Shown here: positions 29,085 through 40,059 of the stretch, piece by piece
Layout: each line of letters begins with the position of its first letter
Numbering within the stretch: position 1 is the first letter of the stretch
NCBI GenBank assembly: GCA_964020085.1
Contig: OZ026595.1
Location: 3,769,314-3,833,313, forward strand
Origin: Micromussa lordhowensis
Taxonomy: Eukaryota > Cnidaria > Anthozoa > Scleractinia > Lobophylliidae
Reading direction: 5' to 3'
Length of the DNA stretch: 64,000 bases
Program-made: the position numbers and the translations under genes
Notes under the pieces: generated by a model
Seen by the model: only the letters and a program-made list of their open reading frames with translations
What the model was told of the DNA's origin: nothing
Database searches by the model: none

Positions 29085-29400
29085 CCAAAACAATTAATCA
29101 AAAAAGCCCTTTCAAGAAAGAAAGTGTCAATTAGAATTTTGAAGGTGTGATTGCATTGCTAGCATCAGCTTGATTGTACATATGATTATTGTTTTTGCTT
29201 TTTAATTATTTTAGATTGTATCCCATGATATCGACTTATATATTTTTTCTTAATTTTAACTCATATATTATAATATTTACTTTTACTTTTAATTTATTTT
29301 ATCTTTGATGGCATACCACACGTCACATATAGCTAAGGGTATAAGACAATAAATTTCTGTTGCATTACATTGCATTGTATTGCTTTGTATTTTTTGTAGT
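29085..29400 (+). mobile_element. Probable 3' end of a non-LTR retrotransposon (U2)
   Basis: AT-rich block ending GACAATAAATTTCTG followed by an imprecise TTGCATTACATTGCATTG-type repeat tail, as at the 3' ends of many LINEs and their SINEs. The same block is in U3 (50325-50630) and begins at the right edge in U4 (about 63955). U1 lacks about 440 bp here (join near 12673). No coding part remains, so the call rests on the tail alone. Confidence 0.35.
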
Positions 29401-29710
29401 TCGTCCCAGCAAGATTCAAAACTTATAAAGTACATATATTCGTTTGTCTCAGCATGTAGTCACTTGAGATTTAGATTGCGACGTTTCGACTGATTACGCT
29501 TTACACACTGATTATCCGTTAAGCATGATGTAGGCTGTGATTGGTGGATTTCCATCCTTACATTTCAGGTGCGAATGTGATCCCTCAGGCGTGCGTTTTT
29601 GTTCAGTGGTTGTTGTGTATCTTGACCGTGGGTATCCATTCCTCCAGAATCTTAATGCCATAGGCTGAAATCTTCCGTAAATAGCCTCTTTGTCACAGTG
29701 CGAGTATCGG

Positions 29711-29762
29711 CCTCGTTCCCAGAGCCGTTTCCCAAGCCAGGGAAACGGCTCTGGGAACGAGG
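29711..29762. repeat. Perfect 23-bp hairpin, U2
   Basis: Identical to 12874-12925: arms CCTCGTTCCCAGAGCC and onward with loop AAGCCA. Confidence 0.85.
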
Positions 29763-29817
29763 TTGTGCGAGTATCCATTAGTAAATTTTTGTACTTCGAT
29801 CCAAAATAGATGGTTAC

Positions 29818-29910
29818 CTGTCCTGGTAGACTTACTCTGAAACGGAAGAGGCCTGGGTACGGGCGAGTCGAATATACTGGTTGTGCTCCTTTATCCAACC
29901 CTACAGACAT
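29818..29910 (-). CDS. Exon-like ORF, 31 codons (U2)
   Basis: Counterpart of 12981-13073: same ATG, length and CAG/GTAACC donor, starting MSVGLDKG. No family recognised. Confidence 0.35.
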
Positions 29911-30047
29911 TTCGCAATTTCACCGCTAAAAAATTATCATATTGACATGGAATGAAACCTTGGAGAAGCCTCATAGACAGGCTAAAGTGAATACTGTGAG
30001 CTACTGACTTTTCCTCGGTCGGAGCGACAGCGTCCTTTGGTATCACC

Positions 30048-30272
30048 ATGTATGATTTAAGTGTGGTATCGGGCTTGAAAACTGCGCGCATACATGTTGT
30101 TTTAGGCAGCGGTGAAACTTTCCCAGAAAATTTCACTACAATTCGTCCCGTTTGGAGACTTTCGAAATTTTTGATTGAATGGAAAACGCAAGAGTGTCAA
30201 ATCTTGTTCTGTGGTCTTTCTCTGCGTGTATGGTTACCAGGCATTTTGTTCGTGATCTGCGGCGAGTCGTGA
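30048..30272 (+). CDS. Small hypothetical ORF, 74 aa (U2)
   Basis: Counterpart of 13399-13623 with the same start, stop and downstream AATAAA. It differs by a few substitutions (for example Gly to Ser in VLGSGETF). Confidence 0.35.
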   Translation: MYDLSVVSGLKTARIHVVLGSGETFPENFTTIRPVWRLSKFLIEWKTQECQILFCGLSLRVWLPGILFVICGES

Positions 30273-31809
30273 AAAGTCAGGCGCAACGCTTTTTGGGACG
30301 GACCCTACTGCACAGCCTGCCTTGCTTCAAGACATTGTGTTTGCTTTCTAAAACGCGAATAAAGTGTTTAATTTAATCCTGATATGACAATTGTTAATCC
30401 ATGTGGGATAAATTTTTAATACGACATTGTGATTGCGGGTTGATTTTCAACGCGACACGAAGCAAGTCCAAAAAAGAAGATTGGTTCGAACCACGAAGCG
30501 TTAGAAATCATCTGCGCGAAAGATATTTTAATGAGAGTCTTGATGTTGGGTTGAAAAGATGTCTGCTAATGAGATGTGCAGATCCCAGTAGATCCGTTGG
30601 TTTGTGTGGGACTCGGTGGAACACTGGAACGAGTCACGCGCAGCTTGCTATCTCTTTGCATATGACTCGCGTGTTTCGATCTACAGTGCATTGTACGCAA
30701 AAGTTGTGTGTACTGCAGTCTTCAGAAATTCAATCGTCGTTTTAAATAGAAAAGTTTATTAGTGGGTAATCATAATCGTAAAACAAAGTAAGGTTCTCAG
30801 GTTTGTCAGGCGGCAAAGGGCCAAGAAATCCAAACTCCTTCAGCTTTATACTTGACGTCATTTCCTGTTTTTCTTCCCGCTCTTTGGATTGATAAATTCT
30901 TTTGTATAAGGTTCACGGCCCCAGTTCCCGCTTGACAATCAGCGTTATTCCATATATGGATATGTTCGAGGGTACCTGGACACTAACAGGACCAGGAATT
31001 GAAGTGATGTCTTGGAAGGAGATACTGCACAAGTCCTGCATGATGTAACTGCAGAAAAGACAACAACTCGTGAGAACAATTATAAGAACCGGTATATACG
31101 TAGGATCTTACCTGATCAACCAAAATAACAAATTTCATTAGGTAAGGCTGATGTGTGTTACTGCGAAGAAAACAGAACGCGGCAACGACATGATAGAGTC
31201 CAAAATGAAAGCCACAATGAAAACCGTGGACAGTTGCTTCGACTTTTGAGTCTCGTCAGCACGGTGCAGCAGCAAAAAGTAGAGCAACCAGCACGAAAGC
31301 CAATAAGGCATTTGCGAGTTGTCTTATGCCTGCGTCAAAACAAGTCTTCGTGGGGAAACCCATTCATACGAAAATATTTTTCCTACAGGTTCATTTTCAT
31401 GTACAACAAACTCATTTTCATATGAAAGGTTTTGCGGGAGGGCTCGTTTTGAGACAGAAATGCACATGGTAATGATCTCAGATGAAACTCAGATCCAAAA
31501 GTTTGCGGATTGGCCAGCTTCACGTGCACAAAGCGTGGCTATGGCTGTGACTATGACTTATAGCCAAAGAATCTGGAATCTTATGTCAAAGAAGAGCCTA
31601 TCAACGGTACAAATTAAAGAGAAAACTTTATACGTTAGGAGAAATAAATCACGCAGAGACAGATTATGTACTGGATGATAGTTTATTTAAGAAATAGAAA
31701 ACATGTACCGTGTTTCTGTCAAGTTATAGAAACACGAGTGGAAGTTCTTGTACATCTCTGATTGGCTGTCCCTTGTCTTTTAATTTTGGCGCGCAATTAT
31801 CAGCCAATT

Positions 31810-32102
31810 GCCGCGGTGGCCTCATGGTTAGTGCGCCTAACTCCGGAGCGAGTGCTCCGGGTTCGAGCCCTGGCCTGGGACATTGTGTTGTGTTCTTGGG
31901 CAAGACACTTTACTCTCACGATGCCTCTCTCCACCCAGGTGTATAAATGGGTACCGGCGAATTTAATGCCGGGGGTAACCCTGCGATGGCCTAGCATCCC
32001 ATCCATGGGGGAGTAGAAATACTCCTAGTCGCTTCATGCTACTGAAACCGGGATAAGCTCCGGCCTGATGAGCCACTAGGCTCGTATGCAGACTTTTTTT
32101 TT
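31810..32102 (+). mobile_element. tRNA-derived SINE, U2 copy
   Basis: Uninterrupted copy with B-box GGTTCGAGCCC. It shows the pre-insertion state of the U1 copy. Confidence 0.75.
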
Positions 32103-33056
32103 ACAGTTGCCTCTACAGATCTATATACTAGGTATGGATTTAGGCGGGTGGGCCTTCCAGAGCGGTCTATTTCTAGGCTTTTTCCCCCGCGAAATAGGTC
32201 AGTTCCGGTCCACATGAGCACGTAATCAGTAGGGAAAAAATGGCGGTCCCAGGTGAACATGTCGACTTAATCTTCCGGTGAAATGATGACGTCAGCTAAA
32301 AATTAAGTCCTTGCTTGTGATTGGTCACTGAGGTTCCTGTGGGGGTCTGAATTCGCTGTAAAATCAAATTACAAATAGATCGGCCTGTGAAAACGCAGTG
32401 ACAGGAATATAGGGTAGTTGAACACTCCTAGTGATGGGCTCCTGGGTCAGTGCGCAAAACGAGACGGCCGTTTGCTAAAGCGAGACTAAAGCGGGGACTG
32501 GTGCCGAAGCTTGAGATGGAACTGGTGCGGGGTGGATAATAAGGGTTGGAATAATGCTGGCCAGGCTGGCACGGACAGGGCGAATAACGGGGACTTGGGC
32601 ACTTGAAATAAGCCATGGCTGCGTGTCTGTGAAAGGCGGGCTTACAGGTGGGGGACTGGGAACGGGAGATGCTTTACTCTTAGCTTCAGCACAGTTTAAC
32701 TGCTTGTATTCCACGTTTGAATCATGAAGATTTTTCTCGGTCTCTGAATAAAAACAAGTTAAATCATGCGACATTTTTTAGCTGGACTGAGTTCCTCCCT
32801 GGGCAGCCATTTACCATGAAATCACATTCAATCATGGCTGCATAAATACAGCTTGTCCAAGAAGACACAATTTTTTTCTGGAGACAAGAATATTCCAGCG
32901 GAATATTCCAGTGTAATTCTAGAACGACGGAGAATGCGGTTCCATCTATTTCTGCACAAGTATATGCATCAGGCTTGAAAACTCTGTTGAAGCAACTTGA
33001 CTTTAAGTCCTGAGAATTAAAACTATTTATTATGGTTGATTGTGTTCGTTATTCTC

Positions 33057-34437
33057 CTTACCTTTCTATTTCATAATGTAATAAGAAAGTAAGGATAAAT
33101 TAAATTTCCATCTAGTATATCATCAATTTAATTTAATCAATTTTCACACCTGGTAAAGTCGCACACGCTTTTAACTGGTTTCTTCCATAGAAGTTTATTC
33201 CACCAAAACGAAGGTTGAAACACGGTAACTGAAAACAACAAAATTACAAACACGGGAATGAGCATAAAGTAACTAACAAAGACCGAACGTGAAGAGTGCA
33301 GGAAAACGGGAAAGCGACATAAACGAAGAGCTTACAAGACGAATGTGACGGACCAAGACGAACCCAAAAAGGACTGTAGAAAATCCTAACGCACAGAACC
33401 TAGAAAACGCTACTAACTGAAATAAATTACGCGCGAACCGAAATGAACATAACATCTACAAAAGGCCACGAAACAAACAAAGCTAACACCAAACACGAAA
33501 CTAAAGAAAATCAATCACGCGAAAACTATGGTGCGAACAAATCCAAATTCTGGCGCCTACATTCCGCCTACATTATTGCTCATCCGCAATAATAACGGTG
33601 TCTCCGACCGAGAAATTTCTTCTTGGGCGTAACCACTTTTGGCGCTCTTGCAATAATGGGAGGTACTCTCTTTTCCATCTGTACCAGAAGACGTTAGCTA
33701 AATATTGAACTTGCAGCCACCTTCGCCTTGAGTACAGCTGACTTCTCTCGAAAACACCTGGTGGAAGAGAAGCTTCCTGATGTAACAGCAACAGGTGATT
33801 CGGCGTAGAGGGCTCCAAATCTTTAGGGTCATCAGGGATTGCAGTCAACGGTCTACCATTGATGATGCTCTCGGCTTCACACATTAGAGTTTGAAGGCTC
33901 TCATCGTCGATCGTTTGCTCTTTAACTAGGCTTCCCAGGATCTTTCGTGTGGATCTTATAGTTCTTTCCCAAGCGCCGCCATGATGCGAGGCCGCCGGCG
34001 GATTGGAATACCATTGGATACCTTTCTGTAAGAGCTCTTCGTGGATCTGGGCTTGGTTCCAACCTTCAATCATGACTCGTAGCTCCTTTTCAGCCCCTGT
34101 GAAATTGGTTCCATTTTCAGAACGTATCTCTTTCGCCTGACCTCTTCGGGCGATGAAGCGTCTAAGTGCCAGGATGAAGGAATCTGTGTCCAACGGATAT
34201 GGAATTTCCAGGCGAACAACTCTGTCTTGAAAAACAAGTAAATATAGCTCCATAGCGTTTAACCATGCTTCTCTTTTGACGAACAAAAAAGGGACCAAAA
34301 TAGTCCATCCCCACACAAGTGAAGGGGGGTTGATCTGGGCTTACTCGAGGGCGTGGCAAATCGGACATCTTTTGTTCTGCAACAGCGCTCAGACGACGTG
34401 ATTTAGACCCCGCCGGATGAAGTAGAAACTTAAGCAA
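33057..34437 (-). mobile_element. BEL/Pao retrotransposon fragment (integrase end plus LTR-like 3' sequence)
   Basis: Inserted where U1 and U2 have about 210 bp of unit-start sequence. On the minus strand it holds the end of pol followed by TGTAGGCGCCAG-type LTR-like sequence from about 33572 down to 33057, with AATAAA near 33200. The upstream boundary is where TGATTTAGACCCCGCCGG resumes unit sequence at about 34400. No matching 5' LTR is present, so this is a truncated copy brought in by a deletion or repair event. Confidence 0.8.
33573..34400 (-). pseudogene. BEL/Pao integrase, C-terminal part, frameshifted
   Basis: Two minus-strand frames make one integrase: the upstream frame has [18 protein letters not shown] and the first catalytic Asp in VGMDYFGPF; the downstream frame has [26 protein letters not shown] and [15 protein letters not shown] (the Glu). 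The frames part between about 34230 and 34290. The family's second Asp (normally SDNGTNF) is Glu here. The C-terminus [20 protein letters not shown] and [13 protein letters not shown] matches the DUF5641-type end of BEL/Pao Pol. Not functional. Confidence 0.85.
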
Positions 34438-34964
34438 GGATGCATAAACATTTTTCTTTCAAATAAACATATCTCTTTGCTTTTTAAATTGTCTGCACGG
34501 GCGCACCACACAAAAATTGCTTTTATTGACACTTCATGGACACACCTACATCTGATTGTACTTTTATTTCAAACAGTTACTCAAACTCATTAATTGTTCA
34601 TGTCATTGTTACCCAACCAAAACGCCTCATTCTGGCCAGGTGGATGAGTTTAGAAACCCAATGAAAACCGAGCGCTTGGAAACGATTTCAAACCCGTGTG
34701 TAAAATGTTTCTTAATCTGCATATTCATAGAGCAAGACCAGCACATGAACATGAACAATTTTATTTAATCACACAGAGTTACAATACACTTTAAAGCAAG
34801 TTTATTTACTGCTGACATTGAATGTAATGGTACAGTTATTGAAGTGCCCGAAACAGAAAGAGCTATTCTTTTCTAAATTAAATTCTCCCTCATTGATTGC
34901 GACCTTGTCTTTTGCTTCGGTCTGCAACCTAGCTTATACACTTCGGCCCTAAAATGGCACTTAC

Positions 34965-35078
34965 CTGGGAAACAACCTTCTCCTCCGGTTTTTTTGACTT
35001 TGGAATAGCGCTGGCCACACAAGTTTCCTCTTCTTCACTAGTTTTATGAGGTCTAAATCTGTACTCTGCCATCTGCAT
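34965..35078 (-). CDS. 38-codon exon-like ORF with perfect donor (U3)
   Basis: ATG at 35078 (minus strand), MQMAEYRFRPHKTSEEEETC and onward, ending KVVSQ at CAG/GTAAGT (phase 0). U4 has an equally long copy at 54773-54886. The composition (acidic Glu run, short basic motif) resembles the N-termini of some cnidarian regulatory or transposon-derived proteins, but no family is claimed. The next exon is not identified: the proline-rich exon further along the minus strand has an incompatible phase. Confidence 0.4.
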
Positions 35079-35577
35079 TTTGAAGCAACTGACGTGCTTG
35101 CTCAGAAGTCACAAACAGTTATTAACAAGGTGGCATAAAGAGGCAAATAAAATAATATAATGTAACTGCTATCACAGACCAGCAAGCAGCGACTTATATT
35201 TGAATTCAGAAAACCTATTGTAGTGATATTTCTACTAATTTTCTTTGTCGGAGAAGTAATTTCAAAAACTCGTACTTCGGGTTTCATCAGGTTTCCAAAC
35301 GTTCAAAAACAATAAAACCACTAAAAATCAAGATGTTTTCTCTCGTTTGGAAACCTGATGAAATCCTCGCACTCGCTTTTGAATTTCACTTCACAAACCT
35401 CCATAAGATATAATAGCGTATTCTCCTCGGCTTCGCGTCAAATTCAAGCCATTCAAAGTCAAAAAACGAGGCTAGAGCCTCGACCCCATGTAAAATTCCT
35501 TCACTCTCAAAAATGGCTTCGCGCTGAGTGACATTGTTTCTCAATCGTTCGTAAATTCGCTAAAGATTTCAAGCTAC

Positions 35578-37068
35578 ATGGCCGACCTGTCAAGAAATTC
35601 CCCTCCTGAGGATGGGGAAATTGTTTTCGACACCCCAAAGGAGAGTGTCGTTGACGGAGAGGACGAACAAACTCCTAGATCTGCGAACAATCGAAGGCAT
35701 CAGAGATCGACCTCCAGTTCGTCAAAGCCCCGTTCCGAAGATGACGAGAGTTCGGGTAACGAAAGCGACTCGAGTGGATCCTCTAGCTCTTCAAGTGAAG
35801 CTAGTGCTAATCCAAAGCGATAGAGTTGCATAAAAGTCGTACCTGCTTCGTCTAAACACAAAGATGATGCCGAATACACGAGATTCGACACGGACTCAAA
35901 GCCCGCCAAAAACTTGTCTTGACTCAAGGCATGGAGGAATACTTGAGTGACAAATTATGTGAAGGACAAGGCCATCCAGGATTCAGTCCTTGACTCTAAT
36001 CCACTTCCAGAGGTGAATTGCTTGAATACTCCCAAAATGGACGATTACTTCGGCGAGATATTTGAATCTTTGAATAAATCGTATGGCACGGACAGTGACG
36101 GCACGCTTTCTAAATCACAAGCTCGGATCTCTAACGTCATGGGACGTAGACTCTGGCTTAACCTTGAAGAGGTCCGTACGGGTAAATCTCCCGAAGAGCT
36201 GGATCTCTTTGAGTGTCGGCGTTTGGTTGTACAGTCTGTTACCCTTCTAGGGCAGGCTAATGTCAGCTTGACCTATGCCCGCAGACTCGCTATACTGGGG
36301 CGGCTCACTGGCGATGCAAAAAAAGCCAAAAAGTTGCTTAGCAAGCATGAGTCTTGTCTGACTCAATCCCAAAGGAATTTGTTTGGGAAAAAGTTCTACA
36401 AAGCCCTGCGCACTGCAACCAAGATTCGCAAATCTACTAAGGAAATATCTACTCGCTTGTCAGGGTCTTCGAGGCCTCGTCCTGCCTCTTTCAAGGGCTC
36501 AGTCTCCACCAGTAAAGAGGGTTTCCGACAGGATACCAGAACTGCCCATCAGCCCTTTCGAGGAGGTCCCCCATCTCGCGGTAGGGGTGAGGGCAGATCT
36601 GTGTCATTCAGGGCCAGAGGCTCCAACCACAAAGGATACTTTAAAGGCAAGTTTGTCAGGTTTAGAATCCAAAAGAGATCACCTGAATCAAGCACCCAAT
36701 CCCCAGATGCTAACCAAATCTCTGGAGGTACAGAATCAGGTGGTTCCGGTCAATGTCCACCCTGCATTAATGGCAATGGGCATGGACACCACAATTCTGC
36801 CCAGACCCCTCCAGTTAGCAGGGAGGCTCCAACACTTCCTTAGCAATTGGAAACTACTGACTCGGGATCAGTTTATTTTGGAAATGGTTGTGGGAATTCA
36901 GATCCCTTTTACCAGTTTTCCAAATCAGAGTCGTGTTCCTCCTCTGACATTTCACAACCAGTCAGAACAAGTTGCCATAGATCAGGAGATATCGGAGATG
37001 CTCCAGAAAGGGGCAATTCAGGTGGTCTCTCCCATGAATGGGGAATTTCTAAGTTCAGTTTTTCCTAG
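35578..37068 (+). pseudogene. Gag of DIRS copy 2, broken
   Basis: Same protein as 18068-19567. Lesions against copy 1: nonsense at 35821 (CAG to TAG), a 1-bp deletion near 35900, an 8-bp deletion near 35956 that restores the frame, and nonsense at 36841 (AAG to TAG). The intervening 298-codon stretch (35947-36843) is otherwise almost identical. Confidence 0.8.
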
Positions 37069-37073
37069 TCAAG

Positions 37074-38843
37074 ATGAAAGATGGGGAAAACAGACCTGTA
37101 ATTAGCTTGAAAGAGTTGAATTCTCACGTAACATACCAGCACTTTAAAATGGAGGGTCTGTATTTACTGAAACATTTGATTCAGATGGGGGACTGGATGA
37201 TAAAAATCGATTTGAAAGATGCTTACTTTTCTGTGCCAGTAAGCAAACAACATCAACCCCTCTTGCGTTTCCTGCACAAGAGCGTGAGATACCAATTTTC
37301 TTGTCTCCCGTTTGGGTTAGGTCCCGCCCCTCGCCTTTTTACGAAGCTCTTAAAGCCTGTTGTTGCCCTATTAAGGAGACTGGGCCTGAGACTAATTATC
37401 TATCTCGACGACATTATTGTTTTCAATCAGACTCAGGAGGGTATTTTGAGGGACAGGGGCTCAACCCTTTGGCTGCTTCAGCATTTACGCTTTGTGATCA
37501 ATTGGAAGAAGTCAGTTTTACATCACGCCCGGTGCATGGAATATCTAGGTTTTGTCATCAACTCCCTAGAGATGAAGCTTTTCTTGCCAACAGAGAAAAT
37601 GTCCCAACTTCTCCAGGATTGCAAAGACCTGATCTCAGAGAAGAGTGCCTCAGTGCGAACTCTCTCTCACATTATTGGGAGACTGACTTTAACTTTACAA
37701 GCAGCCCTCCCAGCTCCCCTCCATTACAGGCATTTACAAATGCTACAGGCGAAAGGCTTGTTGGTAGGGAAGGGGTACAACTCGGTTGTTCCTCTAAACA
37801 AGGAATGCCAGAACGACCTCCAGTGGTGGATCGACCAACTGTCGACTTGGAATGGGAGGTCAATAATCTCGCCAGTCCCCGATTTGATTATTACGACGGA
37901 TGCGTCCTTGAAGGGCTGGGGGGCAGTGTGTCAGGAAGTTCATACCAGGGGGCTCTGGACTCGGGAGGAATCATTACTGCATATAAATGCCCTAGAACTC
38001 AAGGCAGCTCTTTTTGCTTTGAGAGCTTTCTCCAACAATCGAAAGAAATTTCATGTCCATCTCCGAATGGACAACAGAACAGCAGTTGTATACCTACTAA
38101 AAATGGGGGGGACACGGTCTCAGGTGCTAGTCGGGATAGCCCAGGAATTATGGGAATACGCTCTGAGGAAGGAAATTTCCCTTACGCCAGAATACTTGCC
38201 AGGGGATATCAATCACGAAGCAGATTGGCAGTCGAGACATTTCAGAGATTCGAGCAACTGGAAACTGAATCCCAAAGTTTTTCAAACATTGGACCAGTTA
38301 TGGGGCCCCTTAACAATAGATCTATTTGCGGATCGCATGAATTCACAACTTTCGAATTTTGTGAGTTGGTTCTTAGACCCCTTTGCTCAGGCAACAGATG
38401 CCTTTCAGATTCCTTGGTCGAATGTGAAGGGTTACTGCTTCACCCCATTTTCACTGATTTGCCGTTGTCTGGCAAAGATAAGGAAGGACCAGGGCACAAT
38501 GGTTCTGATAGCACCAACCTGGCATGCACAGGTATGGTACCCAGTCCTGTTGGAGATGTCTTGCTGGCATCCCATTCTACTTCCTCCACTGAGGGATCTT
38601 TTACTCTCTCCCAACCAACAGCCACACCCTCTGATTCTGCAGGGCCACCTGCAATTAGCGGCCTGGATGGTTACAGGCAAAACTTGCTTACAGGTGGCGT
38701 TTCAGAAGACACTGCAAATTTGCTCCGCTCCCATTCGTGGCGAAAAGGCACTGCAGGGGCTTACAACAGCGCCTGGAAACAGTGGAGTAGCTGGTGTGGT
38801 CAACAGAAGGTTGATCCATTTTGCTCCACTGTGGCCTCTATAG
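37074..38843 (+). CDS. Pol of DIRS copy 2: RT, RNase H, methylase-like (589 codons open)
   Basis: One open frame from MKDGENRPVISLKELN. RT: IDLKDAYFSVPV, PFGLGPAPRLF, YLDDIIV (about residues 40-150). RNase H: ITTDASLKGWGAV, LELKAALFAL, RMDNRTAVVY (about 270-345). Then the DLFADRMNSQ region, in DIRS often annotated as a Dam-like methyltransferase; I see the family resemblance but cannot confirm a catalytic motif. The N-terminal part of RT (AGRLQHFLSNWKLLTRDQ and onward) lies upstream in another frame, broken at a T-run near 37060, so the ATG at 37074 is not the native start. Confidence 0.8.
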   Translation: MKDGENRPVISLKELNSHVTYQHFKMEGLYLLKHLIQMGDWMIKIDLKDAYFSVPVSKQHQPLLRFLHKSVRYQFSCLPFGLGPAPRLFTKLLKPVVALLRRLGLRLIIYLDDIIVFNQTQEGILRDRGSTLWLLQHLRFVINWKKSVLHHARCMEYLGFVINSLEMKLFLPTEKMSQLLQDCKDLISEKSASVRTLSHIIGRLTLTLQAALPAPLHYRHLQMLQAKGLLVGKGYNSVVPLNKECQNDLQWWIDQLSTWNGRSIISPVPDLIITTDASLKGWGAVCQEVHTRGLWTREESLLHINALELKAALFALRAFSNNRKKFHVHLRMDNRTAVVYLLKMGGTRSQVLVGIAQELWEYALRKEISLTPEYLPGDINHEADWQSRHFRDSSNWKLNPKVFQTLDQLWGPLTIDLFADRMNSQLSNFVSWFLDPFAQATDAFQIPWSNVKGYCFTPFSLICRCLAKIRKDQGTMVLIAPTWHAQVWYPVLLEMSCWHPILLPPLRDLLLSPNQQPHPLILQGHLQLAAWMVTGKTCLQVAFQKTLQICSAPIRGEKALQGLTTAPGNSGVAGVVNRRLIHFAPLWPL

Positions 38844-39659
38844 CTGACTACCTGACAGAGTTATTTAAAAAGGGTAGAAGTTACCACACCGTTAACATTC
38901 ACCGATCAGCGATTTCTGCATTTCATAAGCCTATTGATGTTGTTAAGGTGGGGCAACATGATCTCGTTTGCAGATTCCTTAACGCCTGCTTTAATGCTAG
39001 ACCACCACAGCCTAGGTATGTTGTAACTTGGGATGGTGACAAAGTGCTTAGCTATATTCATTCTCTCGGGGAGAATTCTGCCCTCTCAAACAAATACTTG
39101 ACACTTAAATTAAGTATGTTACTGGCTCTTGCCTCTGCTGCAGGCAGATCCTCTGATCTCAGAGCCCTTGATATTCGATACATGACTATAAATGATAACT
39201 CAATTAGCTTTGAGCTTGGCGTACTCACTAAATTGAGGAGAAAAGGGCAGCCTCATATCAAACTGACGTTTGATAGGTTTGATAGTGACCCTTTGGTATG
39301 TGTGGTCTCCACGATATCTTGTTTTTTGGACCGATCTAAGGCCTGGCGTGCAGGGTCGGACAAGACCCAGTTGTTTTTTAGCTATATCAGACCTCACAGG
39401 GAAGTAGTCCCATGCACAATTGCAGGGTGGCTTGTGGAGTTAATGAAACAGTCGGGGATTGACACCTCTGAGTTTCGTGCTCATTCAACCAGAGGTGCTT
39501 CTACCTCTAAGGCCAAAGCCAAGGGCCTCTCGTGCCAGGAGATTTTGGCTATGGCTATATAATTGGAAAAAAGAATCCACATTTAGGAGACATTACCTTA
39601 GGGAGATTGCTTCTGAAAGCCCAGGTTCCTTTCAATCTGTTGTGCTCCAAGAAGGTTAG
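38590..39659 (+). pseudogene. Tyrosine recombinase of DIRS copy 2, frame broken before the Tyr
   Basis: Overlaps the end of pol in another frame, as usual for DIRS. Arg motif AAGRSSDLRAL and HSTRGAST are present. After EILAMA a few extra bases near 39555-39560 produce a stop at 39562, while the tail continues in the next frame as KKESTFRRHYLREIA, with the presumed nucleophilic Tyr, to 39659. Copy 1 has lost this tail. Confidence 0.8.
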
Positions 39660-39676
39660 CATGGACTTTAAATATA

Positions 39677-39850
39677 CGCTATTATATCTTATGGAGGTTT
39701 GTGAAGTGAAATTGGAAATGTCATCAGTGCGCGAAGCGCACGCATTGAAATTATAATTTCACGAGTAAACCGAAATAAGATATCATAGCGTCCCACCCTA
39801 CCCTTCCCTAAATCCTATGGGGAAATCCAAGATTATTATCTTATTTCGGT
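39677..39850 (+). repeat. Complete internal complementary region, DIRS copy 2
   Basis: First half (from CGCTATTATATCTTATGGAG) is the reverse complement of the left end 35386-35410. The second half (from GGAAATGTCATCAGTGCGC) is the reverse complement of the right end. They meet at a single AATT near 39710. This is the sequence expected for the joined ends of a circular intermediate. A near-perfect 20-bp inverted repeat follows, at about 39764 and 39837. Confidence 0.88.
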
Positions 39851-40059
39851 TTGCTCTTTATTTGTTTTAGGTGCCAAAGACAACTAGTTATGGCCTGTGA
39901 TACCTGACATCCGGTCACACCTGGACACTTTCATGTTACTTGTTGTTGTTTTGCAATTGCCATTAGCAGTTTGTACCCTCTTTCTTTTGGCATTAAAGTC
40001 GTTCATAATTTTGTATAGACTCTGTTTTATTTTTTACTTTTATATAAATATATATGTAT

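Larger units (their letters stand above)
16791..33056. repeat. Tandem unit U2 (about 16.3 kb)
   Basis: Second paralogous segment. Its upstream part carries a 4.9-kb DIRS-like retrotransposon (17876-22754) and lacks the two MITEs and palindrome found upstream of genes A and D. It carries TPR-CHAT gene B, which has the fewest TPR repeats. Private changes are a 63-bp tandem duplication at 23031-23156 and the loss of the splice acceptor in the small intron after the gene B stop codon. Confidence 0.85.

Noticed and set aside
37301..39562. A 753-codon protein in DIRS copy 2
   Set aside because: Its first half is a shadow of pol read in another phase; only the part after about 38590 is recombinase.
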